Assembly (NCBI GenBank): GCA_934047225.1
Contig: OW203986.1
Span: 21,765,221 to 21,829,220, forward strand
From: Ypsolopha sequella
Lineage: Eukaryota > Arthropoda > Insecta > Lepidoptera > Ypsolophidae
Reading direction: 5' to 3'
DNA: 64,000 nucleotides
The number at the start of each line of letters is the position of its first letter. Within the stretch, counting starts at the first letter, position 1. This document shows positions 55,049 through 64,000 of this stretch, in pieces. Position numbers and translations under genes: made by a program. The notes beneath the pieces were generated by a model. It worked only from the letters and a program-made list of their open reading frames with translations, ran no database searches and was not told where the DNA came from.

Positions 55049-55954
55049 AACAACTATTTTTAATACAGTTGCGAAAAAATGAAGCAATTTAATAAAATAA
55101 TAAAAACACAATAAACTAACTCAACTATCTAATATTCTACGCAATAAAATCGTCGTATGTAGATATGTAGCGACTTTTTGACTTTTCCGGTAAAATGTTC
55201 TCCGAAGCATTTTGTGCAATTATACTTATAATACATATTATACTTATAATTCAAATAAAATATCGTTGAAATTACTCATTTTGTGCAACAAACAACTAAA
55301 CCCACAAAGAAAATTTTTGGAAAATGGCGCCAACCGTAAAAGAATAAGCAGAGTTTTTTTTTGTTTTCTTCACCCATAGCTGGGTAGGCAAAGGGAACTA
55401 TGCCCATACAGCCAAGTCTTCAGCAGATTTTTTTTATTGATATGAAATGAAAATGAAATTTAATGAGATGAAATGAAATGAAACCTAACCTAACGCATTG
55501 AATCAAATCATTAAATCTGATATTGAAACAAATTAGTAGCTTCTTTTTAGAAATATTTGCATGAATCATAAAAACTTCTATGAATTTTTTTTTGTTCGTG
55601 AGTGTATCATGTACGGAAAAATATTTTTCATCTCACTGTATTATTTAAAGAAAAAAACCATCGAATTCTTATAAGTTCGTTCGAAAACATTTATTATAAG
55701 CAGTCTTTACATCAATTACATTTACTATATTATAAATAGTCTTTACATCTTGTGTTTACACGAGAGCAAATTTGTTTTGTTTTTTGTGCCTTTGAATCCC
55801 TCACCATGCTCAGGATTCTAACTTAGAATCTTTGCTTGCTCGGGACTCAAACTCGGTACACTCTTGTTGCACAAATAATTATTGTCTAACTCAAAAAAGA
55901 GTTCCGTATACACAAAAAAACTTTACGGTCTGACAAAAATTCCGTCCGTACCCC

Positions 55955-56140
55955 TATTTTAGATGTGAAACTGTGTTTGTTGGTTTGTCCTTCTTTCACG
56001 CAGCGATGGAGCAACGGATCGACGTGATTTGTTGCATAGAGATAGTTTATCGGCCGGAAAGTGATATATGCTACTTTTTATCCCGGAAAAATGCAAACGA
56101 GATCAGCGCGGGCGATGCCACGGGCAAAAGCGAATTAATG
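55955..56140 (+). mobile_element. Helitron-like (Lep1-type) 3' region
   Basis: 'ttggtttgtccttctttcac', 'gcagcgatggagcaacggat', 'cgacgtgatttgttgcatag', 'tttatcccggaaaaatgcaa' and 'cgcgggcgatgccacgggca' follow the order of the abundant lepidopteran non-autonomous Helitron-like 3' part. The terminal CTAG is not present. Confidence 0.6.
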
Positions 56141-57130
56141 AATTATTAAAATTTAGCCTATTTCCAAAAACGAAATTTATGTAACCAAAAACAACAAAAA
56201 GCCAAACCCCTATTACAGAGCCTCAGTGTGCGTGTATGTCAATCTACAAATTTGAAAACTGAACGATCAGGTTTTCATTCGTGCCCCACATTTACGATGC
56301 CAACTCGTTTCCATTGTTTACGAGCAATAAAATAAATCGAATCGAGTTCATAGTCAATGAAGAATCGACTAACCAGACGGAATACTGAGAGCACCACCAA
56401 AGTTTCCTTGTACTTTTGTCCTTTCTCCCACAATGTATTACCTAACCTGAGAAGGGTATTGACTGGTTCTCAGATATTTTAGTCGTGATGTAAATGCGAA
56501 AGACAAGTTCGTTTCCGAGATGTTTCCATGTTGTTGACAACTTTTGTAATGAGATGTTTTTTGTTTTTCTTTTTCAGGGTTCTGCCAAAAATTTACATCC
56601 TTAACCCGAAGAGGGGATTACACTCGGTAATTACACTCGGTAATACACTCGGTGTAGGTATTCATCCTTTAAACTAGATTACAGTTTGGGCCAGCAAGAA
56701 GACGGGTTTCAGATGGCCGCACCATTGCACATTCTCAGAGCTTCCACGAGGAAGGCTGTTTGCGTGGAGTGATACAGCGGGGTGAATACTTACTTCACGT
56801 GCGCCTTCTATAAAGTAATTTTCAAGAAAGAAGTCTCAATTTTATTGACAATGAGTACTTCGACAAGGTACTATTTTTGTGAAAAGAACTTTACTGTAAG
56901 GCCTGGACTACATACATCAGTTTTGGTACTGGTGTAAGGAACATGCTCATACGAAGAAGTGTAACAGATTACAATCGATCCTGCTTACTTAAGTCTGTTT
57001 CAAGGAAAAACGTCAGTACTATATTACCGCCAAAAGAAAACGACACGTGTCACTCTCCTTATACTTCTTTATTGCTTAGCTTCTTACCACGTTTCATGGT
57101 AAGGAGATCCTGTCCTATGAAACGCAGTAA
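56140..57130. other. No recognisable gene
   Basis: A GC-richer block at 56690-56830 and a TTTTTCAG acceptor-like site at 56571-56578 were seen, but no convincing exon. The tandem 'ttacactcggtaa' occurs three times at 56620-56660. Confidence 0.4.
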
Positions 57131-57139
57131 GAAGCATAA

Positions 57140-57545
57140 GCGATAACGAAGTTTTCAATGCAAGTGCTCGTAAAGGCCCACTTTTTATGCATCAAAACCG
57201 AACAGAAAGTCGATTATTTTGCCCTAGGGCTTTATTATTATTTTTTTTTTTATTTATTTACGAGTAGTTGGCTAACCTGCAACCTTTCCTGTGTACCATA
57301 AATGTTATACTTTTTTTCCACAGTTTAACGGCTCTGGATACAGTCCTTTTGAGCCAATCATATTTTAAAGTTCACAAGATTATATTTGTTTTATTTCCTC
57401 GCACTAGGCACTGAAAAACGTAAGACACGGGCGTAAGAGCAATAAATTACTCGGTTACGTTTAAAACACTCGCTAAAACAAAAAGTAAAACACTTTGTCC
57501 TCGTAATTTATTCCTTTTCGCCCTTGTAGCATAAACTACTATTAT
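57140..57545 (-). repeat. Dispersed repeat family Q, copy 2, inverted relative to copy 1
   Basis: 'aaaggcccactttttatgca', 'attttgccctagggcttt', 'ttaaagttcacaagattata' and 'ccttgtagcataaactacta' are the inverse of 22690-23040. It carries an insertion of ~45 bp (T-rich, 57235-57285) and another near 57470-57500. Confidence 0.75.
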
Positions 57546-57619
57546 CGATACGTATCGATAGTTTGACGTTAACATGATACTTGTTTTTTAGATTTTAAAA
57601 TTGGAAACCTGCAATATGA

Positions 57620-57880
57620 CACAAAGAGGAAGAGAGATAGTAGAAGCGTATGAGATGTGGTGTTGGCAGAGAATGGAAAGGATAAATTGAACGGAAAGGG
57701 TCACAAACGAAGAAGTTTTAAGAAGAGTAGGAGAAAAGAACAATAGAGGATAGGACAGGAAAGGTGGTCGTACCTATAAACAACTATAAACATAGTAGAG
57801 GGAAGAATAGAAGTAAATAGAGGAAGAGGAAGACCAAGGAGGAGCTATGTACACCAATTAAATTTAAAAAAAGGCTAGAG
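57620..57880 (+). pseudogene. Decayed non-LTR ORF2 C-terminal fragment
   Basis: The readings REIVEAYEMWCWQRMERIN, TERVTNEEVLRRVGEKN, then after frame changes IVEGRIEVNRGRGRPRRSYV and HQLN, match the order 'MW.WRRM..I.WT..VTNEEVLRRV...EGRIEG.RGRGRP..SY..QL'. I know this order from the C-termini of RTE-like and related insect retrotransposons. Stops and frameshifts are present, so it is an old fragment. Confidence 0.65.
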
Positions 57881-58037
57881 TCATGTCATACCAAGAACTG
57901 AATAATGAATAAAACTCAATGGAGAAAGCTAAACCGACAAGAGCAAAGCTCTTAAATATACGACGAGATTTTGAATAAAGTTTGGTATTGGTTTGTCCCT
58001 TTCACCCGTAACCAAAAAGGATCTATGTGTAGTCGGG

Positions 58038-58150
58038 GCCTTTAGACGTAAATTAGCAACACAGGATGTGATTACGAGTCTGAAAGCCATTAGACGTTGC
58101 TGATTTAGCATTTCTTACTTATCCAGTGTTGCTAAATTTAGTAACGTCTA
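58038..58150. repeat. Palindrome (MITE-like)
   Basis: CCTTTAGACGTAAATTAGCAACAC pairs with GTGTTGCTAAATTTAGTAACGTCTAAAGGG across 113 bp (arms written in part: CTTTAGACGT...TAGCAACAC). Confidence 0.6.
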
Positions 58151-58759
58151 AAGGGAGTTTAAATCTGCATTGACGGAACTCATAGGATGTGTACGACGTC
58201 CCCTTTACTCTCGACTTTTTTTGTCACGTGTATGGGAGAGTGTCACGGGGGGAGGTGGAACAGCTATAAGTTGGAAATCAAATGTGAAATAAAGATTGAA
58301 TTTCTAAGAAAATTTGCGCTGATTGCTTAGTTACTGAAATAGCGTCATCCCAAATGCTTTTTATTTCATGTACTAAAAGATTTTATTAGGAATACAAGAC
58401 AACAGCATTATTGTTGCATAAAATATTATGACTAATATCATAAATTTTTGGTGTGCTGATTTTAGATCTGAAGTAAGTTTTTTTTTTGTATCAGCTTTAC
58501 TTTTTGAGGTATAATATAATTTCAAGAAAAACATATTTTAATTTAAAAAAACAACCATTACCTACTTATCAAACAATTTTCTTTTATAAGAATTTCTTGT
58601 GTCTTCTAAATCTTCTAAAACCATTTGAGTTTTTTTTTTGTTAATCCAGTTTATATCAACTACGCAAAAATAGCAATCATCCTGATGATTTGAAGGTGCC
58701 CGCAAGATCATTTGTGTTTGATACTTCAACACTATACAACTATACAATACTCTACAATT

Positions 58760-59505
58760 TTTAGGGTTCCGTAGTACCTAAAAGGTGAGATTCTGTTTTC
58801 CGTCCATCCGTATGTCACAGCCTCATAACTTTAGCACCGTTAAAGATAAAGACTTTAAATTTGGCACAAAAATAGCATTAATTTTTCCACATATCACAGC
58901 GTAAAATAAATATGAAAAATTTTAAATTGTTCAACATATTTCCAAATCAAAATTGAGAAAATAAAAATATTAGCCTAAAAATACAATATGGTTATTAATT
59001 TGTAGATATTAAAAAGGTGATTGTAAAAATATATGCTTTTACTATATTTACTAGCAGTGGTTTCGAGAAATCTTTAAGAAACCACAAAAATATGCATTCC
59101 CCCCCGCCCCCTTATCTCCGAAACTTGTAGACCAAAAAATATGAAAAAATGTCTATTAAAGATAGATCACAGCTGGCCAATTACAAGTTAACTACAGCGA
59201 TTGAAAAAAAGTTAAGTAGAAATGAGAAATATAAAAAAGAAGAAAAATTAATAAAAAATATTTTATAAAAATACTATTTAGATATCAATTTGTAAGTATT
59301 AAAGAGTTGATCGTAAAAATATATGGTTTGGCTATATTTAATTGCATTTATTTAGACAAATCCTCGAAAGACCACAAAAAATGTATGTAAGAGATCTTCT
59401 AAATTGGTTGAGAAATCCACGAAAAAAAAAATGGCAAAATTTAATTCATCATCTACGATACGGAACCCTAGGTACGCGAGTCTGACCTGCACTTCGCCGG
59501 TTTTT
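58760..59505 (+). repeat. gggttccgt...gcgagtc dispersed element, copy C
   Basis: Starts TTTTTAGGGTTCCGTAGTAC, then 'cagcctcataactttagcac', 'aaatttggcacaaaaatagc', and ends 'cggaaccctaggtacgcgag' + TCTGACCTGCACTTCGCCGG. It contains an internal duplication: 'aatatggttattaatttgta' and 'tatgcttttactatatttac' (58985-59050) recur at 59265-59345. Confidence 0.7.
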
Positions 59506-59764
59506 TGAATGTATGTATATTCACTACAGATGTTACAGAAATAGTTAGGATCGTTTTTAAAAATATTTCTCGACGGGGACATCGAAAAAAAGACTATTTA
59601 AAAAAATTGCTCGTGTTTATGAAAGTTAAGTGTAACTAGTACAAAAATATGGCCAATAGCTGTGCCTAAAAACTAGAGCTGTTACAGAACAATTGAGGGT
59701 AGATTTGAAATCAGCGATTTCGAATTAGTAACCAATAGATATAAAATTCCATGCAACAACAAAA

Positions 59765-59905
59765 ACTAATTTTGTTCTCTTGTAATACATTCAAAAATAG
59801 AACAAGTTTATGATTGAATAATTCATTGAGCCTGGAATCATGATTCATGCCAGACTAATCATTAACTTGTTCTATTTTTGGATGTATTCCAAGGGCACAA
59901 AATTG
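59765..59905. mobile_element. 141-bp palindromic MITE
   Basis: 'tttgttctcttgtaatacat' and 'tcaaaaatagaacaagttta' pair with 'taacttgttctatttttgga' and 'tgtattccaagggcacaaa'. Confidence 0.75.
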
Positions 59906-59941
59906 GAATTTAACCTTATATAAGCTTCATAATTATTATAA

Positions 59942-60174
59942 ACCCGAATTCATACTGGAGACTTGTTAAATGATCACTGATCAGGAACAATGTTTAACGA
60001 CAGGCGAAATAACAAAAAAATCATTTTTTTTTAATGTATTGCCTATACTAGGGATTGTATTTGAACTAGTCCAAGTTCATATAGGAACAACATTGTTTTT
60101 ATGATTTTGAACAAAAAGGATCATTGAACCTTGTTTCTTACCTCTAACCTAGCCTCCAGTATGAATTCAGGTGG
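59942..60174. mobile_element. 'ctccagtatgaatt' element with inverted ends
   Basis: ACCCGAATTCATACTGGAG at the left is inverted at the right as CTCCAGTATGAATTCAGGTGG. Inner arms are related (aggaacaatgtttaa against aaacaaggttcaatga). This copy defines both ends of the family seen in part at 4060. Confidence 0.65.
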
Positions 60175-60808
60175 TTGATTCAATTTTATACATAGAACCT
60201 TCCAACAACGATCAAACATTTTCTTTTCTTGTTTTCTTGAACAAACATGGGGATACAATCTTGTTTATATTATTTTACAATGAGTGACATTGGAATTTTT
60301 TTTTTACTACTTACCAAGTTTCAGTATAACGATTTTAAAAGGATCAAACAAAATTGCTTTGTATATAATTGTATCCACGTGTAATTCATTTCAAATTCGC
60401 ATACGGAATTCCTTAAAACCTCACCCTGACATTGACAACACCACCCTCCACATAACTCCATAAGGCTTAGCACTCAGGTAATTTAATTAAGGGCGATAAC
60501 AATATAAAACATCGCGGTGCTCTGCATTACCAGCCTTAACACTCCTGTCTTGATGAACACCCGACAGTAACATAGATTATAGAGGAGGTGCAGTGAATGT
60601 GATATTTACAACATATTCGGGCGAAGATAACACACAGATTGGGTACTCCATTTCGAAATTAATGCCTAGTGCCAGTGGAACGAAACTCTATAAGAAGCAT
60701 TTATAATGGGGTTCCGATTATATTTTTTATTTAGTAACTAGAGCCGTGAAAAATTTTTTAAATTTTTTTTATGAAATAGATTATCTCCGAGCGGTGGAAA
60801 TTTCTTCA

Positions 60809-61076
60809 GAATCAGAATCAGAATCAGAAGTCTTTATTTGTATAAACATAGGTAAATGGTTGTTTTGAGATAAAATATGGTCCCATATGCTTTGCCATAT
60901 TCGGCACACAAAAAATTCAACTTAATACTAAACAAAACATAAACTATTGAATTCTATTAATTAATATTATACAATTATTGTCTGGAAAATCATTTCACAT
61001 ATAGAAAATAATTAGGTAAGTACATGTTAAAATCTTAAAGATAAAAAAAATATATATTATTTAAATGACCTGACGT
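60809..61076 (-). mobile_element. 3' untranslated region and TTCTGA tail of a LINE
   Basis: On the plus strand AGAATC-type hexamers (60809-60830) are the complement of a TTCTGATTCTGA tail. They are followed by 'aagtctttatttgtataaac' and AT-rich sequence up to the stop codon of the adjoining fragment. Confidence 0.7.
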
Positions 61077-61409
61077 TTACAAATTTGTATCTGTTAAAAA
61101 GTCCTTTACCGTATAATATGTTTTTTTTACAAGAAAGTCTTTTAATTTGGTTTTAAATGTTGCAATATTTTGAATTTCTGTCAAAGAGTTCGGAAGTTTA
61201 TTATAGACGGTAGACGCCATACCGAGGATACTTTCAGTGAAGTGTGTCGTGTTACGCGGGAATGTTTTGATTTTATTAACGCGCCTTGTACTGTTAAAAT
61301 GAGTAAATAAGTCATGATTTGTCTTTACAAATATGGAGACTTCGAAAATATAAATACACGGGAGAGTAAGTAATTTATGCTTCTTAAAAAACGGCTTGGA
61401 TGTATCAGA
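61077..61409 (-). pseudogene. C-terminal fragment of a CR1-like LINE ORF2
   Basis: The reading DTSKPFFKKHKLLTLPCIYI, then FEVSIFVKTN, ILGMASTVYNKLPNSL and TFKTKLKDFLVKKTYYTVKD ends LTDTNL at TAA (61077-61079). 'VYNKLP..L......FK..LK..L....YY...DFL' is the usual C-terminus of lepidopteran CR1-like LINEs. The frame is open here but the rest of the ORF upstream is missing, so it is a 5'-truncated insertion. Confidence 0.75.
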
Positions 61410-62263
61410 GGGCTAAGACAAAACATTGCTCTGATACATTTTTTCTGGGCTTTGAACGGACGAAGTTAATCAGTTGCATTTCCCCAGAAGATGACGCCGA
61501 ATCTTATAGAAGCCTCGGCCTGCTACAAAACAAGATAGATAATACCCGCTTCCATCGAGGCATATAAGTATAATGCAATTCTCAAACACACATTGTTTGC
61601 AATAAAAGAATGCGTTTGCAAAAAAACATAATTGTAATTTCTATTTAAAATATGAGGGTCGTCTCGATTCTCATATACAAAACAACGGGAGTCGCCGAGA
61701 TCATTGGGTCAATTCTCATATATAAATTGTAACAGCTGATAAAGGATTCCCAAAAAGAAAAGGCAGGTTGTGTGTACTGTGTGTAGTGTGTAGAGTTTCC
61801 TCTTACAAATTTGTGTAGGTACGTTAGAAAATGGCAGCCACACAGCCTTTCCACCGGACGTAGACGTAGTCTTTCTAAAAACGGATACAATATTCTGATA
61901 TATATATGAATATGTATCATGCTTATTAAATCATAAAATTTAGTATGTTAATCATTTTATAAAATCATTACATATTTAACAACTAATTAAGATATATAAA
62001 TTACATTATTTCAAATTAAGTTTTCACAATTGAATCACTTAATGACGCCCGATCATTGTCACTGGCGCGAAAATAAATATTACTATAAAACTATAAATTT
62101 ACCAATTCAAATCTATGTATAAAAATATATGAACAATTAGATATTAAATCAATGTACAATTGCGATATTAGATCAACACGTGGATGTCAAGATATTTAGT
62201 ACTGGTGGGAGTCAAATGTTTGAAAATACTTTAAAGCGTAAATGGATTTTTATACATTTACTT

Positions 62264-62512
62264 TTCCCCTAGGGCAAAAAAATGGCTCTTCCCGTGTTAG
62301 TTTTTCGAAGGAAAAATGGAAAATTGCCGAACATATTTGAGAAAAACAATGAATCTCTTTCAGTCGTGGTACCAACATTTTTGCAACTTTCACAATGTTC
62401 AACTTTGTATGTTGATAAACATGTGAAAACTACCCCCGCGACATATATATTTTTTATAAAACAGATAGAATTTTGCAATTTCGTGAAACTAAATTTTACA
62501 TCTCTTGCTTAA
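62264..62512. other. Open on both strands next to a CCCTAGGGCAAAA motif; unknown
   Basis: A true ATG at 62282 gives 76 codons beginning MALPVLVFRRKNGKLPNIFE, while the minus strand is also open. CCCCTAGGGCAAAA just before it is shared with family Q repeats (22938, 57223), so this is probably part of a mobile repeat and not a gene. Confidence 0.25.
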
Positions 62513-62610
62513 AATCCGTTGAAGGAGTTGGATTTGAAAAAATACTTTGCAATTTATCCGCGTCACAATGATAAACAAACATACAACTACTGTACCTCCG
62601 CAACTTACAG

Positions 62611-62737
62611 ATGTAGAGCCCCACTAATGGGCACATTATTTAGACAGTACAGTGGTAATTGTTTATATACCAAGCGAGAGTGTTGCGGTCCTTGCGGCAT
62701 TTCATGTGTTCCAGGCTCAAGTTGGGACACGAGACAA
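62611..62737 (+). CDS. Possible six-cysteine exon of an unidentified gene
   Basis: Pyrimidine-rich 'tgtacctccgcaacttacag' gives an AG acceptor at 62609-62610, and GTATGT at 62738 a donor. The 127-nt interval read in phase 1 gives CRAPLMGTLFRQYSGNCLYT then KRECCGPCGISCVPGSSWDTR. The cysteine spacing is C-x15-C-x6-CC-x2-C-x3-C, compact as in secreted disulfide-rich domains. The frame is also open upstream to 62519 (KKYFAIYPRHNDKQTYNYC) and downstream to a TGA at 62786, so exon limits are only inferred. No signal peptide or family was recognised. A chance frame is possible. Confidence 0.35.
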
Positions 62738-63507
62738 GTATGTACCTACAAGTTTGTACGAGTTCAAGTAATTCAGTGTGTATTTTGACCTGGCCGGTAT
62801 GACTTACGTATTGCAATTACAACTAAGCAATACTTACAGAGTCTTTGACTAAATCAAATTAAATAACCAGATCAACAGATCGAGTTATAATTATATTGAA
62901 TGACAGAAGGATCAAAGTCTCAAAATATCAAAAAGATCAAAGTTAAGACCCTTTATCTTTTTTAAAAAACATATAAGTATACTTAAATATCACCACACAT
63001 ATCTCCTCTCACACAAAAATGCACCTCCTCCTTAAAATAAAAACATATAGACAAAATAAAAAAAATACTACTTACTATAATTATAACTATACCTGCACAA
63101 GAATTTTTAATGTATACTGCAGTTTTAGTTTATTAAAAGTCTTATAAAAAAGAGACATATGTATATTTATCATAATGTATACTGCATGAGCTTTTCGCAT
63201 TGAAATCAGCGAAATATATGACAACTGCAATGGTACATGCCGAAAACCAACGCTGTTTGTAATTTTTTAATTTTAAGGATGGCATATGCTGAGCTTTCAT
63301 CCATTTGTCAAAACTTTACATACCTAGTATTTATATTAAATTCTGTTATTATAAAATATATCTGTTCTGTTATTTATAACGTCATAAGTTTATCTTTTTT
63401 TTTCCTTTTTAAGGTTAAACGTCAGTCGCTTAGGGCAAACTTTGTTTTTCTTATTTTTAAGTTAAACAATAAAAACGTTTTGTCCTGTGGCAATTGGCGC
63501 CAATAAT

Positions 63508-63512
63508 TCAGT
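63508..63512 (+). promoter_or_regulatory. Possible arthropod initiator TCAGT
   Basis: TCAGT lies 17 bp before the ATG at 63529. It is a common arthropod initiator word, but also common by chance. No TATA box at -30 is clear. Confidence 0.25.
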
Positions 63513-63528
63513 ATAAGTGAAGTTTATA

Positions 63529-63554
63529 ATGGCTCCTGCTGCCAAAATCAAGAG
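63529..63554 (+). CDS. Possible first coding exon, MAPAAKIK
   Basis: ATGGCTCCTGCTGCCAAAAT begins with good context (G at +4), encodes MAPAAKIK and two bases of an Arg/Ser codon, and ends at a GTAAAT donor (63555). GC-rich codons in an AT-rich setting support a real start. The next exon is not in the remaining window, so the gene would continue beyond 64000. No family can be named from eight residues. Confidence 0.35.
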
Positions 63555-63574
63555 GTAAATACCTGAATACTTAC

Positions 63575-63724
63575 TAAAATTATCATCAGGAAAAAAAATG
63601 CCGCATCATTTTCGGAAAACTTTCTCTTGGCATACATATACTTCACTGAACTGGCAAAGAAATATAAACCATCTTTATTGTGGTCTAACCGGTACATTTT
63701 ATGTTCAAGAGCACCATCAAGTAC
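63575..63724 (-). CDS. Possible internal exon, 50 codons, unidentified gene
   Basis: On the minus strand 'tttttatcatttttatag' ends in an AG acceptor at 63726-63725. The exon of 150 nt (50 full codons) ends at a GTAAGT donor (63574-63569). It reads VLDGALEHKMYRLDHNKDGL then YFFASSVKYMYAKRKFSEND and ends AAFFFLMIIL. Both splice sites fit consensus, the length is a multiple of 3 and the frame is open, which is good support for a real exon. The family is not recognised. It lies inside the supposed first intron of the plus-strand start exon, so the two calls compete or are antisense neighbours. Confidence 0.45.
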
Positions 63725-63774
63725 CTATAAAAATGATAAAAATAGAGACATTTAAACTTTTATAATAAATACTT

Positions 63775-63925
63775 TTTTCTCTAAGTATGCATATTTTATT
63801 TACTCACACTATGCAGCGGAAAAACGTAGTATGATACACGTGGGTAGCTTACTCGAAACGTTTGAAACACTCGCTGAAGTTATTGCCTCCTTAGTTGTAG
63901 CATAAACTACTATAACTACATTTTT
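63775..63925. repeat. Dispersed repeat family Q, fragment, copy 3
   Basis: 'gtttgaaacactcgctgaag' and 'gttgtagcataaactactat' match 57455-57545. The remainder is diverged. Confidence 0.5.
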
Positions 63926-64000
63926 AATTCAATATTCGGTTTCTGATCAACATTCTACATAGCATCAAAACTGCAGGTCTCTTCAGGGTGTTATCGTTAA

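Noticed and set aside
53157..55350. Inverted GGTTGGCGCCATTTT words 2.2 kb apart as element ends
   Set aside because: Similarity does not extend far beyond ~17 bp and several complete elements lie between, so a single bounded element is not supported.

Overview
This window looks like a moth or butterfly (lepidopteran) nuclear intergenic region. It is AT-rich and lacks long prokaryote-style genes. It carries repeat types typical of Lepidoptera: non-LTR retrotransposon 3' ends with TTGTA, ATTCT or TGGA tails, tRNA-headed SINEs, palindromic MITEs, Helitron-like fragments ending in GCGGGC..GCGGGC sequence, and the 'gggttccgt...cgagtc' dispersed family. These identifications rest on recognition by eye; no database search was possible. 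No rRNA gene, intact tRNA gene, CRISPR array or complete host gene is visible. Many apparent open frames are shadows inside repeats or start at TTG/CTG rather than ATG.

Layout. 0-5.5 kb: three diverged copies of a ~380-bp repeat, a possible host terminal exon with poly(A) signal (1863-2166), two MITEs, and a possible signal-peptide first exon (4641). 7-9.3 kb: a decayed Mutator-like (MULE) transposase gene with intron-like breaks, followed by a GC-rich element with inverted ends. 9.3-18.3 kb: a minus-strand ORF of unknown function, a long palindrome at 11.4 kb, an RTE-like retroposon, and retrotransposon and SINE tails. 18.8-22.3 kb: a 3.1-kb element with ~53-bp inverted ends, itself hit by a TTAA/TA-flanked MITE and inserted in an older repeat whose unbroken copy lies at 27.1 kb. 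24.5-27 kb: palindromes and a 122-bp tandem array. 30.5-33.9 kb: the most unusual structure, a ~3.35-kb fold-back unit whose arms contain a strand-switching TGACGA-type hexamer satellite and an 82-bp tandem repeat. 34-42.4 kb: a dense cluster of MITEs, hairpins and SINEs. 42.8-44.4 kb: a non-LTR reverse transcriptase with one internal stop. 46.9-49.35 kb: a 5'-truncated LINE with a ~600-codon open RT frame, inserted in a palindromic MITE. 49.7-60.2 kb: more MITEs, a MITE nested in a retroposon, long hairpins and LINE debris. 60.8-61.4 kb: a LINE C-terminal fragment. 62.5-63.8 kb: three possible host exons (a six-cysteine exon, a short MAPAAKIK start exon, and a minus-strand 50-codon exon).

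The region works as a mobile-element graveyard with several resolvable nested insertions, which give relative ages. The possible host exons at both ends suggest that the window is mostly a gene desert, or large introns between flanking genes.
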